From Planctomycetaceae bacterium (GTDB lineage: Bacteria > Planctomycetota > Planctomycetia > Planctomycetales > Planctomycetaceae): a stretch of 64,000 nucleotides of DNA. The translations under genes and the position numbers were made by a program. The stretch spans positions 182,696 through 246,695 of the forward strand of contig PBOJ01000124.1 of NCBI GenBank assembly GCA_002724315.1, read 5' to 3'. The notes under the pieces were generated by a model, which worked only from the letters and a program-made list of their open reading frames with translations, did no database searches and was not told the DNA's origin. Of the stretch, positions 28,979-37,954 are shown piece after piece. Position 1 is the stretch's first letter, and every line of letters starts with the position of its first letter.

Positions 28979-29920
28979 CGGATGACATTGCTCGTGCAGG
29001 CCCTTGAGCCGGCTGTGTTCGACCTGTGTGTAGAGCTGCGTGGTGGCGACGCTGGCGTGGCCGAGCAATTCCTGCAGTTCGCGGATGCCTGCCCCACCGG
29101 CAAGCATGTGGGTGGCGAAACAGTGTCGGAGTGTGTGGGGGCTGACGTTGCCGGAGATGCCAGAGCGGGCGGCGTATTTCTTGACCAGCTTCCACAGAGT
29201 GACTCTCGAGAGCTGGTTGCCGCTGCGGGTGACGAACAGCCAGGGGGGGTGTCCCGGACCGACCAGTGCCGGTCGTTCTGTTTCGAGATAGTCGGCCAGC
29301 GTCCGTCGGACACCGGGGCTTGCGATGAACGCCAGGCGTTCCTTGTCCCCCTTGCCCAGGCAGCGGCAAAGACCCTCGTCGAGATCGACGTTGCGGAGCG
29401 TGAGGCCCGTCACTTCCGACGCACGGCATCCGGTGGCGTACAGCAGTCCGAGTACCGATCGATCCCTCAGCGGGAACCGGTCGGTGTCGATCCGGCCAGG
29501 TTCTTCGATCAGCCGGTCAACCACGTCGGGACTCAGGACCTGGGGCAGCCGTTGCCACATCCTCGGTGAACGGAACTGCTCGACGGCGGTTTCTGTCAGC
29601 ACGCCGTCGAAGATCAGGAAGCGGTAGAAGGTGCGGATGGCACTGAGCCTTCGGGCCAGCGAAGTGGTCGCCAGGCGGCGGTCCCGGAGTGCTTGCATGT
29701 AGTCGCGGAGCCGATCCGCGTCGACTGCGGCGACCGAGTCGAGTTGGCCGCCGTGGTGTTCGGTCAACCACCCGAGGAAGTCCCGGAGATCGCCGCGGTA
29801 GGAACGCACCGTATTGATGGCCAGCCCACATTCGGCTTCCAGGTAGGCCAGGAACGCGGTGAAGTGCCCGGCGAGGGGGGCGGAGAGTGTGGGGGCGGAG
29901 TTGTCGGCGCGGACTGCCAT
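28970..29920 (-). CDS. xerD: Tyrosine recombinase, XerC/XerD type
   Basis: 316 residues, slightly longer than XerD (298). N-terminal SAM-like core-binding domain (about 20-105, YLEAECGLAINTVRSYRGDL). Catalytic set visible: Arg in YATGCRASEVTGL, Lys in GKGDKER, H-x-x-R in SPHTLRHCFATH, His in LLGHAS, and Tyr in TTQLYTQV. It resolves chromosome dimers in cell division if it is the housekeeping enzyme. There is no integron, phage or att-like sequence beside it, so an integrase role is unlikely. The ATG at 29920 has GAGAGGG almost touching it, an unusually short spacing. XerC versus XerD cannot be settled from this copy alone. Confidence 0.9.
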   Translation of the reverse strand: MAVRADNSAPTLSAPLAGHFTAFLAYLEAECGLAINTVRSYRGDLRDFLGWLTEHHGGQLDSVAAVDADRLRDYMQALRDRRLATTSLARRLSAIRTFYRFLIFDGVLTETAVEQFRSPRMWQRLPQVLSPDVVDRLIEEPGRIDTDRFPLRDRSVLGLLYATGCRASEVTGLTLRNVDLDEGLCRCLGKGDKERLAFIASPGVRRTLADYLETERPALVGPGHPPWLFVTRSGNQLSRVTLWKLVKKYAARSGISGNVSPHTLRHCFATHMLAGGAGIRELQELLGHASVATTQLYTQVEHSRLKGLHEQCHPRG

Positions 29921-29974
29921 CCCTCTCAGGGTCGACCGGCCGACTCGGCCACTTGAGAGGGGCGGCGAGAGCCG

Positions 29975-32257
29975 CTACGACCGGCCCACCGGTTGCAGTG
30001 GACAATGGTCCGCCTGGAACGACACCCCCTCCTCGGAGTCCTCGAAACGCACGGTTACGGTTCGGTTGCGCACGTACCCGTCGACGGCGATGACGGTTCC
30101 CAGGCCATAGCGGGGATGCCGGACGGCCATGCCGATGGCGAAACCCTGCTCGAGTGTTGCCGCTTTGGCGGTACCGTCGAGAAGTGCCGCTGCTGTGGTC
30201 AGCAGCGGCTGGTCAACGTTGTCGGAGGATTGGGACAGTCGGGTGACATCCGGAAGCGGGGGCCTGGGAGCAGCGGAGCCGCGAGGATCGGTGTGATCCC
30301 GGGATGTCAGCTCCATTTCCCCGAGAAACTGGCTGGGGATTGTCGACCGGGACTGCCCGTGCAGGTCGCGCTGCGCGGCCAGGGTCAGCGACAGTCTCGA
30401 GATCGCACGGGTCATCCCCACGAAAAGCAGGCGCCGTTCCTCCTCGAGTTCTCTCGGGTTGTCGTCCCGCAATGACCGTTCGTGAGGCAACAGGTTCTGT
30501 TCGATGCCGACGACGAAGACGGTGGGAAATTCGAGACCCTTGGCGGCATGAAGGGTCATCAGGGTGACGGCCCCCTGGGATGGGTCGATTGCGTCGGTGT
30601 CGGCCACCAGGCTGGTCACTTCCAGGAACCCCGCCAGCGAACGTTCGTCGCCGGCATCCTCGTCGTAGTGTGTTGCCAGGGCCAGCAGTTCGTCGATGAC
30701 CGCCTGCCGTTGGATATCCTGTTCGGAAGACTTGTTCATACCCGATTGCCAACCGGCGGTATAACGGGTTCGGTCGATGACGGTTCGCAGCAGTTCGGCC
30801 ACCGAGCCGGCGTCGGCCAGTGTGAGTCCGTCAACGAGTTCGTGGAAACGGAGCAGTGCCGTGGTCGCCTGCTTGGAGAGTCCCGTGATCCGCTTGGCCT
30901 CGGCGGCAGATTCGAGCCGGTTGAGACCTTCAGCGGTGGCGAACCGGGCCAGCTTCGACTGGGTGACCTTGCCGATCCGCCGCGGGGGCTTGTTGACCAC
31001 CCGGGTGAAGGCCGCGTCGTCGGCAGGATTCTCGATCAGCCGCAGGTAACCCAGCATGTCCTTCACCTCGGCTCGCTCGAAGAAAGCCACGCCGGCAATC
31101 ACCTGGAACGGGATGCTCCATCTCGAGAGAGCCTGCTCGACCTGTCGTGACATCGAGTTGACGCGATAAAAGACGGCGCAATCTCCGTAGGTGCAAACCC
31201 CTCGTGAGACGAGTTCGTGGATGCGGCCAGCGATTCCGTGGGCCTCGTCCTGGGCCGACCCGAACACCAGCAGTTCAACTGGCTCTCCCTCGGGGTTGGC
31301 CGTCACCAGCGACTTGGCCTTCCTCATCTGGTTGTGGCTGATCAACTGGTCAGCCGAACGGAGGATCGCGGCCGTGCTGCGGAAATTCTCCTCCAGACGG
31401 ACGACGGTTGCTTCGGGGTAATCCTGTTCGAATCTCAGGATGTTGTCGATCCGGGCTCCACGCCAGCCGTAGATCGACTGGTCGGGATCGCCGGTGACGC
31501 ACAGGTTGGGGTGGTCGTGTGAGAGCAGGCGAACGATCCCGTACTGGACCAGGTTGGTGTCCTGGTACTCGTCGACCATCACGAAACGGTACCGATCGTC
31601 GAGCCGTGCACGAAGCTCGGGGTTCTCGTTCAACAGTTTCTGGACGTGCAGCAGCAGGTCGTCGAAATCGACCGCGTTGGCTTTGAGCAGGAATTCCTGG
31701 TAGCGGGGGTAGACCCGGGCCACGACCTCCTGGAAGTGGTTGCCCACTCGCGTCGCCACGTCGGACCTCAGTTCCTCGGCGCTCTGCTGCTGGTTCTTGG
31801 CGTGGCTGATCCGACCCGAGATCCGTCCGGGCGGGAAGTGAACGGCGTCGAGATTGAGTTCATCAAGCACGCTGCGGACGACCTGCTTCTGGTCGGTGGT
31901 GTCGAGGATCGTGTAGTTGGCCTGCAGCCCGACCATTTCCGCGTGATCCCGCAGAAGGCGGGCACAGAAGCGATGGAAGGTGCTGACGGCGACCCGTTGT
32001 CCTCCCGCCAGACGTTCGACCCGCTCGGCCATCTCCTCGGCCGCCTTGTTGGTGAATGTCACGGCCAGGATTTGGCGGGGATCGACACCACGTTCGACCA
32101 GCCGCACCATCCGCCTGGTGATCACCCGGGTCTTGCCCGAACCGGGACCTGCCAGAATCAGCAATGGACCTTCGAAGTGGTCGACGGCGGATTGCTGAGA
32201 CGGCGTCAATCCGTCCGATGCGGAGGGCTCGGGGCGTGGAGCGTCTGCTGTGGCCAA
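29975..32257 (-). CDS. uvrD: UvrD/PcrA-type superfamily 1 DNA helicase
   Basis: 760 residues from TTG 32257 (LATADAPRPEP), which has GGACGGA just upstream. The frame is open to an ATG at 32407, but those 50 residues are low-complexity and unlike the family, so the shorter form is preferred. Motifs: Q-motif GLTPSQQSAV; Walker A GPGSGKT at 37-43; Ia TNKAAEEMAERV; VDEYQDTN; GDPDQSIYGWRGA; EENFRST; TLHAAKGLEFP; VGMTRA. The end has a PcrA-like Tudor-type tail (VRHPRYGLGTVIAVDG). Roles by family: nucleotide excision repair, mismatch repair and removal of stalled polymerases. Same strand as xerD, 54 bases upstream. Confidence 0.93.
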   Translation of the reverse strand: MATADAPRPEPSASDGLTPSQQSAVDHFEGPLLILAGPGSGKTRVITRRMVRLVERGVDPRQILAVTFTNKAAEEMAERVERLAGGQRVAVSTFHRFCARLLRDHAEMVGLQANYTILDTTDQKQVVRSVLDELNLDAVHFPPGRISGRISHAKNQQQSAEELRSDVATRVGNHFQEVVARVYPRYQEFLLKANAVDFDDLLLHVQKLLNENPELRARLDDRYRFVMVDEYQDTNLVQYGIVRLLSHDHPNLCVTGDPDQSIYGWRGARIDNILRFEQDYPEATVVRLEENFRSTAAILRSADQLISHNQMRKAKSLVTANPEGEPVELLVFGSAQDEAHGIAGRIHELVSRGVCTYGDCAVFYRVNSMSRQVEQALSRWSIPFQVIAGVAFFERAEVKDMLGYLRLIENPADDAAFTRVVNKPPRRIGKVTQSKLARFATAEGLNRLESAAEAKRITGLSKQATTALLRFHELVDGLTLADAGSVAELLRTVIDRTRYTAGWQSGMNKSSEQDIQRQAVIDELLALATHYDEDAGDERSLAGFLEVTSLVADTDAIDPSQGAVTLMTLHAAKGLEFPTVFVVGIEQNLLPHERSLRDDNPRELEEERRLLFVGMTRAISRLSLTLAAQRDLHGQSRSTIPSQFLGEMELTSRDHTDPRGSAAPRPPLPDVTRLSQSSDNVDQPLLTTAAALLDGTAKAATLEQGFAIGMAVRHPRYGLGTVIAVDGYVRNRTVTVRFEDSEEGVSFQADHCPLQPVGRS

Positions 32258-32502
32258 GTTGTCCGTCCGTGGGGCGGGGCCCGTCCGTGTCGGCCCGAGA
32301 CGGCTATATTGACCGATTTGCGGGGTCCGGTCAAAGATGAACAATTGTCCGGGTTGTTGTGGTGGCTTAGACTGCCAAAGGGACGGTGACTTTGCGGGCA
32401 GGTCCACCGGGTCCCGTCATTCTGGGAACGGCCGACTGAGGATTATCTGGCGGTCGTCGAGATTTTGGACGCGAACAGCGGTGGAGGGCTGTCGATAAGA
32501 GT

Positions 32503-32560
32503 GGAGAGGGTTCGCTTTCAGCGAGGCCTCTCCGGAGAGCCGCACGGTGATCCTTCACCG
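32503..32560 (+). promoter_or_regulatory. Two-hairpin element upstream of the secreted 741-residue protein
   Basis: First hairpin 32503-32533: seven outer base pairs, a small internal loop, five inner pairs, loop of three. Second hairpin 32545-32560: six pairs, loop of four. Eleven bases separate them. Both strands could fold; it may be a leader RNA, a protein site, or a terminator for upstream antisense transcription. Confidence 0.4.
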
Positions 32561-32582
32561 AGGTCCAGATTCTTCTGGGCTG

Positions 32583-32610
32583 TTTCCATTTCGAGTCACC
32601 TCAATATACA
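32583..32610 (+). promoter_or_regulatory. Candidate promoter of the 741-residue secreted protein
   Basis: TTTCCA (32583-32588), 16-base spacer, TATACA (32605-32610). Transcription would start about five bases before ATG 32622, giving an almost leaderless message; no Shine-Dalgarno sequence is seen there. Confidence 0.3.
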
Positions 32611-32621
32611 GTGACGCCGCC

Positions 32622-34847
32622 ATGATCATCATCCGCCACATCTCGTCGGTACGTATCTCTTCAGCTCTGTGTGCCGGGATCGCCCTCGCCGCACTGGTCC
32701 TGTCCTCACCCGGTGTGGTGGCGCAGGGAAAGCCGACCGGTGCCAACCCCGGACTGGTGGGATTGCTGTCGCCTGAGGCTCCCTACGATTTGACCGAGGA
32801 GTCGATGGAGAGTCTCGACGGGAAGTGGGCTCCGGTGAGAGCCAGGATCTCGAGCCTGGTCGAAAAACTTCATTCAGACGAATCACTGGCCGTCGTCGGT
32901 CAGCGCCGGGTGCTCGAGGAACTCAAGGAGCAGGTCAAGGTGCTCCGCGGTGGCATCTCCAGACCCCGCAACAAGCCGATCCTGCGAGACCTGGTGGCGA
33001 TCCACGGTCGACTGTCGCGGCACGTGGGTCTGGCCGAGGCCCTGTTGGACGCGGTGACCATTGCGACCAAGCCGGAGCCGAAGAAACTGGCCGGTCCCAC
33101 GCCACGTCAGAAGTTGGTCGGAGCGGTCAAATCGCTGCACACCTATCTGACGTCATTCAACACCGGAGAGACCTGGATCGATTATCTCAGCGTCAAGGAG
33201 ATGTCGGCGGCTGCCCAGAAGGAACAGCCGTCCAAGCGCGATCTGGACACACTGTCCGCGGTGCTCGAGACGCTCCAAAACAAGAACGATCTGGGCGATG
33301 CCGGCCAGATCGCCTTCCTCAAGGAGCCGAAGTTCGCTGCGGTAGAAAAGGGTTTGGCGGAATACCTCGCCGCGGCTCGTAAGCCGAAGCCGGTCGTCAA
33401 GTTGCCGGCCAAGCCCTTGGACGACAAGACCCGAGCCGCGTTGCGGCCGCACTTGGCGAAGTTGGCCGAGTCGCTTGAGCGATTCGAAGAGACCGCGTCG
33501 CGGGCCGCCGCGACGCAGGCCCGCCAGTCACTGAAGGCGATCCAGACCGTTTCCCGTTCTCAGTACGCACAACTCGGCGAAGCACTCCGCGCTCATTACC
33601 TGGGCTACAACCTTCGCGTGATTGCCAGCGAGCAGTTGCTGGGTCGGTACGTCGGGCAGACACGGGTCAAGAAGAAGCCCGTCCGCGACGTGATCCTCAA
33701 GGCCCAGGTGCGTGGTGACTCGACCACGACGGCCACCGTCGGTATCGACCTGTTGCCCAGTCAGGACGGTGCCCGCTTCCACATGGTACTCAGCGGCAAG
33801 ACCATTTCGGACACTCGAGCGGACAAGGGGGGAGCCAGCATTTTCACCCACGGCGAACACACCTTCAACGCCACCAAGCTGGTCCTCTTCGACGGCGACC
33901 GTTTCACCACCAAGCCGGCCGAAGTGTCCGTCGACGCCAACAACACGATCGTCAACGTCACGGCTAAGAGTTCCTTCGTCAAGCGGATTGCCCGCAGGAA
34001 GGCCACGAAGCTGGCCCCCCAGAGCCAGCAGATCGCGGCCGAGAAGGTGGCCGCCGATGTGGCGCCGGAGTTCAACGGCGAGGTGGACAAGCAGTTCAAG
34101 CAGGCCACCACCGATCTGGCCAAGCACGTCAACGGTCCGCTCAAGGAACTCGAGTTGGCTCCCGCCGGGCGGAGCATCACCTCGACGGACAGCGAACTCC
34201 GTGTCTCGAGCCAACTGATGGGCTCGGGTGAACTGGCCGCCGGTCTGCCCAACCCCGCGATTGTCTCAAAAACGGGCCTGGTCCTGCACCTCCACGAGTC
34301 GGCCATCAACAACGCGATTGACCGGATGAAACTGGCGGGGAAGACGATGACCGAGGAGGATCTCCAGGCCGAGGTCGAGGCGACGGTTTCGACGTTCCTG
34401 GGCCGCGAGTTTCACTTCGAGGCCTCTGACGCCAAGTCCAAGGACGACAAGGGGCCGACCACACTGATTTTTGCCACAGCCGACCCCGTCCGCGTGCGAA
34501 TTGCTGACGGCCAACTGGTGTTGATCATTCGTGCCGGTTTGAAGCAGGAGGCGGGCAAGGAGGACATTCCCCCACAGGTTGTGACCGTGCCCTTCGCACT
34601 GGGAGTCCAGGGTGACAACGTCACGCTCGTCCGCGGCTCGGTGAAGGTCTCGGCTGTGTCACGTCCCAAGAGTCGAGCGAAGCAGATTGTCCGGGCCGGG
34701 GTGGTTCGCAAGAAGCTGACTCGAGGCTTGAAGGATCGTACACTCGATCGTCACGTGAGCGTGTCCCGAGAGGATGCCGACCCGGTCAAGCTTTCGGTGA
34801 CGCGAGTCGAAGCCGTCGACGGCTGGCTGAGCGTCGTCTTCGAATAG
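32622..34847 (+). CDS. Large secreted protein, unknown planctomycete family
   Basis: 741 residues. ATG 32622 gives a clear signal peptide (SSALCAGIALAALVLSSPG, cleavage near VVAQG). The first half is charged and helical with several Lys/Pro linkers; the second half is beta-rich (VILKAQVRGDSTTTATVGID, FHMVLSGKTISDT, GLVLHLHESAINNAIDRM) and carries an FGFE-like C-terminal region ending in DGWLSVVFE. No catalytic motif or membrane anchor. From memory the layout resembles a planctomycete hypothetical family of exported proteins. The aldo/keto reductase gene follows 20 bases later on the same strand. Confidence 0.82.
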   Translation: MIIIRHISSVRISSALCAGIALAALVLSSPGVVAQGKPTGANPGLVGLLSPEAPYDLTEESMESLDGKWAPVRARISSLVEKLHSDESLAVVGQRRVLEELKEQVKVLRGGISRPRNKPILRDLVAIHGRLSRHVGLAEALLDAVTIATKPEPKKLAGPTPRQKLVGAVKSLHTYLTSFNTGETWIDYLSVKEMSAAAQKEQPSKRDLDTLSAVLETLQNKNDLGDAGQIAFLKEPKFAAVEKGLAEYLAAARKPKPVVKLPAKPLDDKTRAALRPHLAKLAESLERFEETASRAAATQARQSLKAIQTVSRSQYAQLGEALRAHYLGYNLRVIASEQLLGRYVGQTRVKKKPVRDVILKAQVRGDSTTTATVGIDLLPSQDGARFHMVLSGKTISDTRADKGGASIFTHGEHTFNATKLVLFDGDRFTTKPAEVSVDANNTIVNVTAKSSFVKRIARRKATKLAPQSQQIAAEKVAADVAPEFNGEVDKQFKQATTDLAKHVNGPLKELELAPAGRSITSTDSELRVSSQLMGSGELAAGLPNPAIVSKTGLVLHLHESAINNAIDRMKLAGKTMTEEDLQAEVEATVSTFLGREFHFEASDAKSKDDKGPTTLIFATADPVRVRIADGQLVLIIRAGLKQEAGKEDIPPQVVTVPFALGVQGDNVTLVRGSVKVSAVSRPKSRAKQIVRAGVVRKKLTRGLKDRTLDRHVSVSREDADPVKLSVTRVEAVDGWLSVVFE

Positions 34848-34867
34848 GGACGCAAGGGAGCGGGCTG

Positions 34868-35788
34868 ATGGAGAAGCGAACGTTTGGTCGTACCGGACTG
34901 GACGTGTCGGTCCTCGGGTTCGGCGGCGCACCGATCGGAGTGCTCGAGACCGCGCAGGACGATGTCGACCGTGTGCTGGGGCTGTTGCTCGATCATGGTG
35001 TGAACCTGGTCGACACCGCCGCCGGCTACCGCGGTTCCGAGGAAGCCATCGGTCGGTCGATCGGGACCCGACGGGACGAGTTCGTTCTAGTCTCCAAGTG
35101 CGGGCAGGCATTTGATGATCTGCCGGGTGATCCGTGGTCCGAAGAAGTGATCACCGCGACCGTTGACCGGTCACTGGCACGGCTGCAGACCGAATACCTC
35201 GATGTGATGTTGTTGCACACCTGCGACCTCGAGGTGCTCGAACGCGGGGAGGCCCTGGGAGCGCTGGTTCGAGCCCGCGACGCCGGCAAGGTCCGCTTTG
35301 TGGGGTATTCGGGTGACAACCAGACCGGGGCCGTGGCCGCTGCACTCGACGATGTTGCGGTGGTCCAGACCTCGGTCAACATCTGTGACCAGGTCAACAT
35401 CGACCAGGTGCTGCCGGTCGCCGGGGACCACGGTGTCGGCGTGATCGTCAAGCGACCGATCGCCAACGCGGCCTGGAAAGATCTCAATGATCAACCCGGG
35501 TTTTATGCTCAATACGCCGAGACCTACACCGAGAGACTGGCGTTGATGGCGATTGGCCCCGAGGACATCGGATTCGAGGAGTCCGACTGGGCCGAGGTGG
35601 CGCTGAGGTTCACGCTCTCGTGCGACGTGCACACCGCCATCATCGGTACCACCAACCCGGATCACGTGCGAGCCAATATTGAAGCGGCAGCGAAGGGACC
35701 ACTGCCCGAGCAGGCGATCGAGCAACTTCGCGAGGCGTTTGTCGAAGCCGTGGCTGACTCGGGCGAGGAATGGCCAGGTCTGACCTAG
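34868..35788 (+). CDS. Aldo/keto reductase
   Basis: 306 residues, cytoplasmic TIM barrel using NADPH. N-terminal MEKRTFGRTGLDVSVLGFGG; the catalytic tetrad is visible as Asp in NLVDTAAGY, Tyr in the same segment, Lys in LVSKCG and His in MLLHTCD. Closest in look to the YdjG/pyridoxal-reductase-like group; substrate unknown. AAGGGAG precedes ATG 34868. It ends in a CTAG shared with the stop of the convergent dehydrogenase gene. Confidence 0.9.
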   Translation: MEKRTFGRTGLDVSVLGFGGAPIGVLETAQDDVDRVLGLLLDHGVNLVDTAAGYRGSEEAIGRSIGTRRDEFVLVSKCGQAFDDLPGDPWSEEVITATVDRSLARLQTEYLDVMLLHTCDLEVLERGEALGALVRARDAGKVRFVGYSGDNQTGAVAAALDDVAVVQTSVNICDQVNIDQVLPVAGDHGVGVIVKRPIANAAWKDLNDQPGFYAQYAETYTERLALMAIGPEDIGFEESDWAEVALRFTLSCDVHTAIIGTTNPDHVRANIEAAAKGPLPEQAIEQLREAFVEAVADSGEEWPGLT

Positions 35789-36783
35789 GCTGCCGGGTGG
35801 ACTCTCGTGTCCGTGTCCGGAGAAGCGGCCTCGTCAACTGCGGTTGCATCGACAAGTTGCTTGAGTCCCAGCAGGAATCGGTCGCGGCGATCGGTCAGGT
35901 CGGCCAGGCTTTCCGGGGAATATTCGTAGAAGCCGCCACCGGTCTTGGTGCCGAGCCGATTCTCACGGACACGATCTTCCAGGGCTGGTGGCGGCACGGT
36001 GGCGTCTCCGAGGTCCTGCCAGAGATAGCTGGAGATGCTGTGGAAGACATCCAGGCCGCCGAAGTCTGCGGCCTGGAGCGGACCGAGAAATCCCCAGCGA
36101 AATCCGGGGCCACCGGTCATGGCTCGGTCGAGGTCCTCGGGGCTGACCACGCCCTGTTCGACCAGGTGCAGGGCCTCGCGAAAGACGGCGAACTGCAGAC
36201 GGTTGCCCACGAAGCCGGGAACATCGCGGCGGACGTGGATTGGCTGTTTGCCGAGCTGGGTCGCCAGGTCGATCAGTTGTTCGATCAATTCCGGGGCAGT
36301 GCTTTCCCCCGAGGTCACCTCGACCAGCGGCACCAACTCGGCGGGATTCCACCAGTGGAAGCCCGCCACCTGTTCCGGGCGACCTGTGGCCTGGCCCAGT
36401 CGGGTGATCGAGAGTCCGGAGGTGTTGGAGACCAGCGCGGTCCGTGGCGGTGCGAGCCGATCGAGTTCGGAGAAAATGCGGCACTTCAGGTCGATGTCTT
36501 CAGGGACGGCCTCGATCACCAGATCGGCGTCGGCCACCGATTGGCCCAGATCGGTTGACGTGGCCAGGCGGCGATCGCCCTCGGCCGAAGCCTCGGAGGT
36601 CTGCAGCCCGGCGTCCTCGAGCGTGGTCCGGCTGGTGGCGATTCGCCGGCGGGCTCGTGCCAATGCGTCGGCGTCAACGTCGGTGAGGATAACGTCCCGG
36701 CCGTGATCGGCCAGGCACTGAGCGATGCCGGCACCCATGGTGCCGGCACCCAAGACCACGATTTGTGTACCCGTCTCTGCCAT
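35785..36783 (-). CDS. 3-hydroxyacyl-CoA dehydrogenase family protein
   Basis: 332 residues, single-domain-pair form. N-terminal NAD loop GAGTMGAGIAQCLADHG (about 12-28); VIEAVPEDIDLK; catalytic region TSGLSITRL then GFHWWNPAELVPLVEV, where the common HPFNP/HFFNP reads HWWNP; C-terminal helical domain with PGFVGNRLQFAVFREAL and GTKTGGGFYEY. Oxidises a 3-hydroxyacyl-CoA or similar hydroxy acid; the double tryptophan suggests a substrate other than acetoacetyl-CoA. Start 36783 has a near-perfect AGGAGGT six bases upstream. Convergent with the reductase, sharing four bases. Confidence 0.9.
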   Translation of the reverse strand: MAETGTQIVVLGAGTMGAGIAQCLADHGRDVILTDVDADALARARRRIATSRTTLEDAGLQTSEASAEGDRRLATSTDLGQSVADADLVIEAVPEDIDLKCRIFSELDRLAPPRTALVSNTSGLSITRLGQATGRPEQVAGFHWWNPAELVPLVEVTSGESTAPELIEQLIDLATQLGKQPIHVRRDVPGFVGNRLQFAVFREALHLVEQGVVSPEDLDRAMTGGPGFRWGFLGPLQAADFGGLDVFHSISSYLWQDLGDATVPPPALEDRVRENRLGTKTGGGFYEYSPESLADLTDRRDRFLLGLKQLVDATAVDEAASPDTDTRVHPAA

Positions 36784-36878
36784 GGTCGACCTCCTGTCGA
36801 TCAGCCTGCCCGGTCGATGGACATCTTAGTCGCGGGTGGCTCCAGGGCAAGAAAAAACCTGGCGTCGTCGCCTCAGGC

Positions 36879-37751
36879 TCATTTGTCGGATGGCTGTTTT
36901 GGACGAGCCGGTGGCAGTTTCAGATCGGCGGCCGAGAGTGGTACCTTGACTCCGCCGGCAGGGATTGGCTGCCTGAGCGTCCAGAGCAGCCCCTGGGTGA
37001 CCAGTCGCCGGTACTCGGGCCTGTTCCAGTTCACGTGGAAGTGCAGGCCACTGAATCCGAAGCTGCGGCCCCCATCGGGTCGCTGCCAGGCCCACGAGAC
37101 GGTTTCGTCAGAGCCGTCGATCGGGACCTTCAGCAACGGCGTGACACCACGGCCGGCGGAAGTGAATTTCAGCCTGTAGTAGAACTCGTCCTTCACCTCG
37201 AACGGCGAGATTCCATTGAGTACCGGGTGTCGGGACCGGGTGGGTGTGGTCCGGGCGGTGACGACGGTGTACTTGCGGTCAGGACCCCCGTGGCATCCTC
37301 CCAGCAGTGCGAGAAAGGCTGGGATCGGTTCGGCCGAGCGAGTGCCGATTCCCCAGTGCAGGCCGACCAGTCCGCCACCGCGGGCGGCCAGTCGCTGGAA
37401 AGCGGCCAGTCGCTTGGGGTCGCCACTGACCCACTTGGCTCCTTCGGATACGAACAAGGCTGCGGCGTCGGCACCGTCGAGCAGTTCCGGACCTTTCCGC
37501 CAGGGGTCGTTGGCGTGAACCAGCAACGCCTGGACACCGTGGTGTCGTTGCAACTGGCCGGCGATGATCCGCATCCCGGCCTGGTACTCGTGGGTGCTGC
37601 GAGGATGTCCATCGGGGCTGTGCCACAACAGAAGCAAACGAGCCGGTTTTCTGGTTTTGGACTTGTCACCGGCCGTCAGCACTCCGGGCAGCAGCAACAG
37701 CAGCGCGACCAACCGCGTCAGGCGTCTTTGGGTGAGTGAGTCACGAGGCAT
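36879..37751 (-). CDS. Exported ThuA-like protein
   Basis: 290 residues. Signal peptide RLTRLVALLLLLPGVLTAG. Body resembles the ThuA/trehalose-utilization family, a class I glutamine-amidotransferase-like fold: LLLLWHSPDGHPRSTHEY, LLDGADAAALFVSEGAKW, GGGLVGLHWGIG, HPVLNGISPFEVKDEFYY, and the C-terminal WNRPEYRRLVTQGLLWTL. The nucleophile of true amidotransferases is not seen. These proteins are very common in Planctomycetota, often near sugar oxidoreductases; precise role unknown. It lies 95 bases downstream of the dehydrogenase start on the same strand. Confidence 0.85.
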   Translation of the reverse strand: MPRDSLTQRRLTRLVALLLLLPGVLTAGDKSKTRKPARLLLLWHSPDGHPRSTHEYQAGMRIIAGQLQRHHGVQALLVHANDPWRKGPELLDGADAAALFVSEGAKWVSGDPKRLAAFQRLAARGGGLVGLHWGIGTRSAEPIPAFLALLGGCHGGPDRKYTVVTARTTPTRSRHPVLNGISPFEVKDEFYYRLKFTSAGRGVTPLLKVPIDGSDETVSWAWQRPDGGRSFGFSGLHFHVNWNRPEYRRLVTQGLLWTLRQPIPAGGVKVPLSAADLKLPPARPKQPSDK

Positions 37752-37954
37752 GGCACGAATCTCGCTGAATTGTCTGTTCGGCCGTCAGAAGGCAGGCGAC
37801 CACCGATCGGATAAAACTCGACCCCACGGCCGGTTTTCTGTACGGAAATGTGGTCGTGAACACACTGTTAACTACAGGAGACCATTCCCGGGGGAAAGGA
37901 ACCCCGGCACGGACCAAGTTTCGTACACCGATCAAACCACGGACGGATTGGCGC

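Larger units (their letters stand above)
32258..32621. other. 364-base gap between divergent uvrD and secreted-protein gene
   Basis: No convincing gene. It holds two consecutive hairpins: GGAGAGG (32503-32509) with CCTCTCC (32527-32533), enclosing an inner TCGCT/AGCGA stem with loop TTC; then CGGTGA (32545-32550), loop TCCT, TCACCG (32555-32560). A TATACA -10-like box is at 32605-32610, very close to the start at 32622. Confidence 0.6.

Noticed and set aside
32258..32407. N-terminal extension of the helicase gene to an ATG at 32407
   Set aside because: The 50 extra residues are low-complexity and unlike UvrD/PcrA; TTG 32257 has a better-placed binding site.
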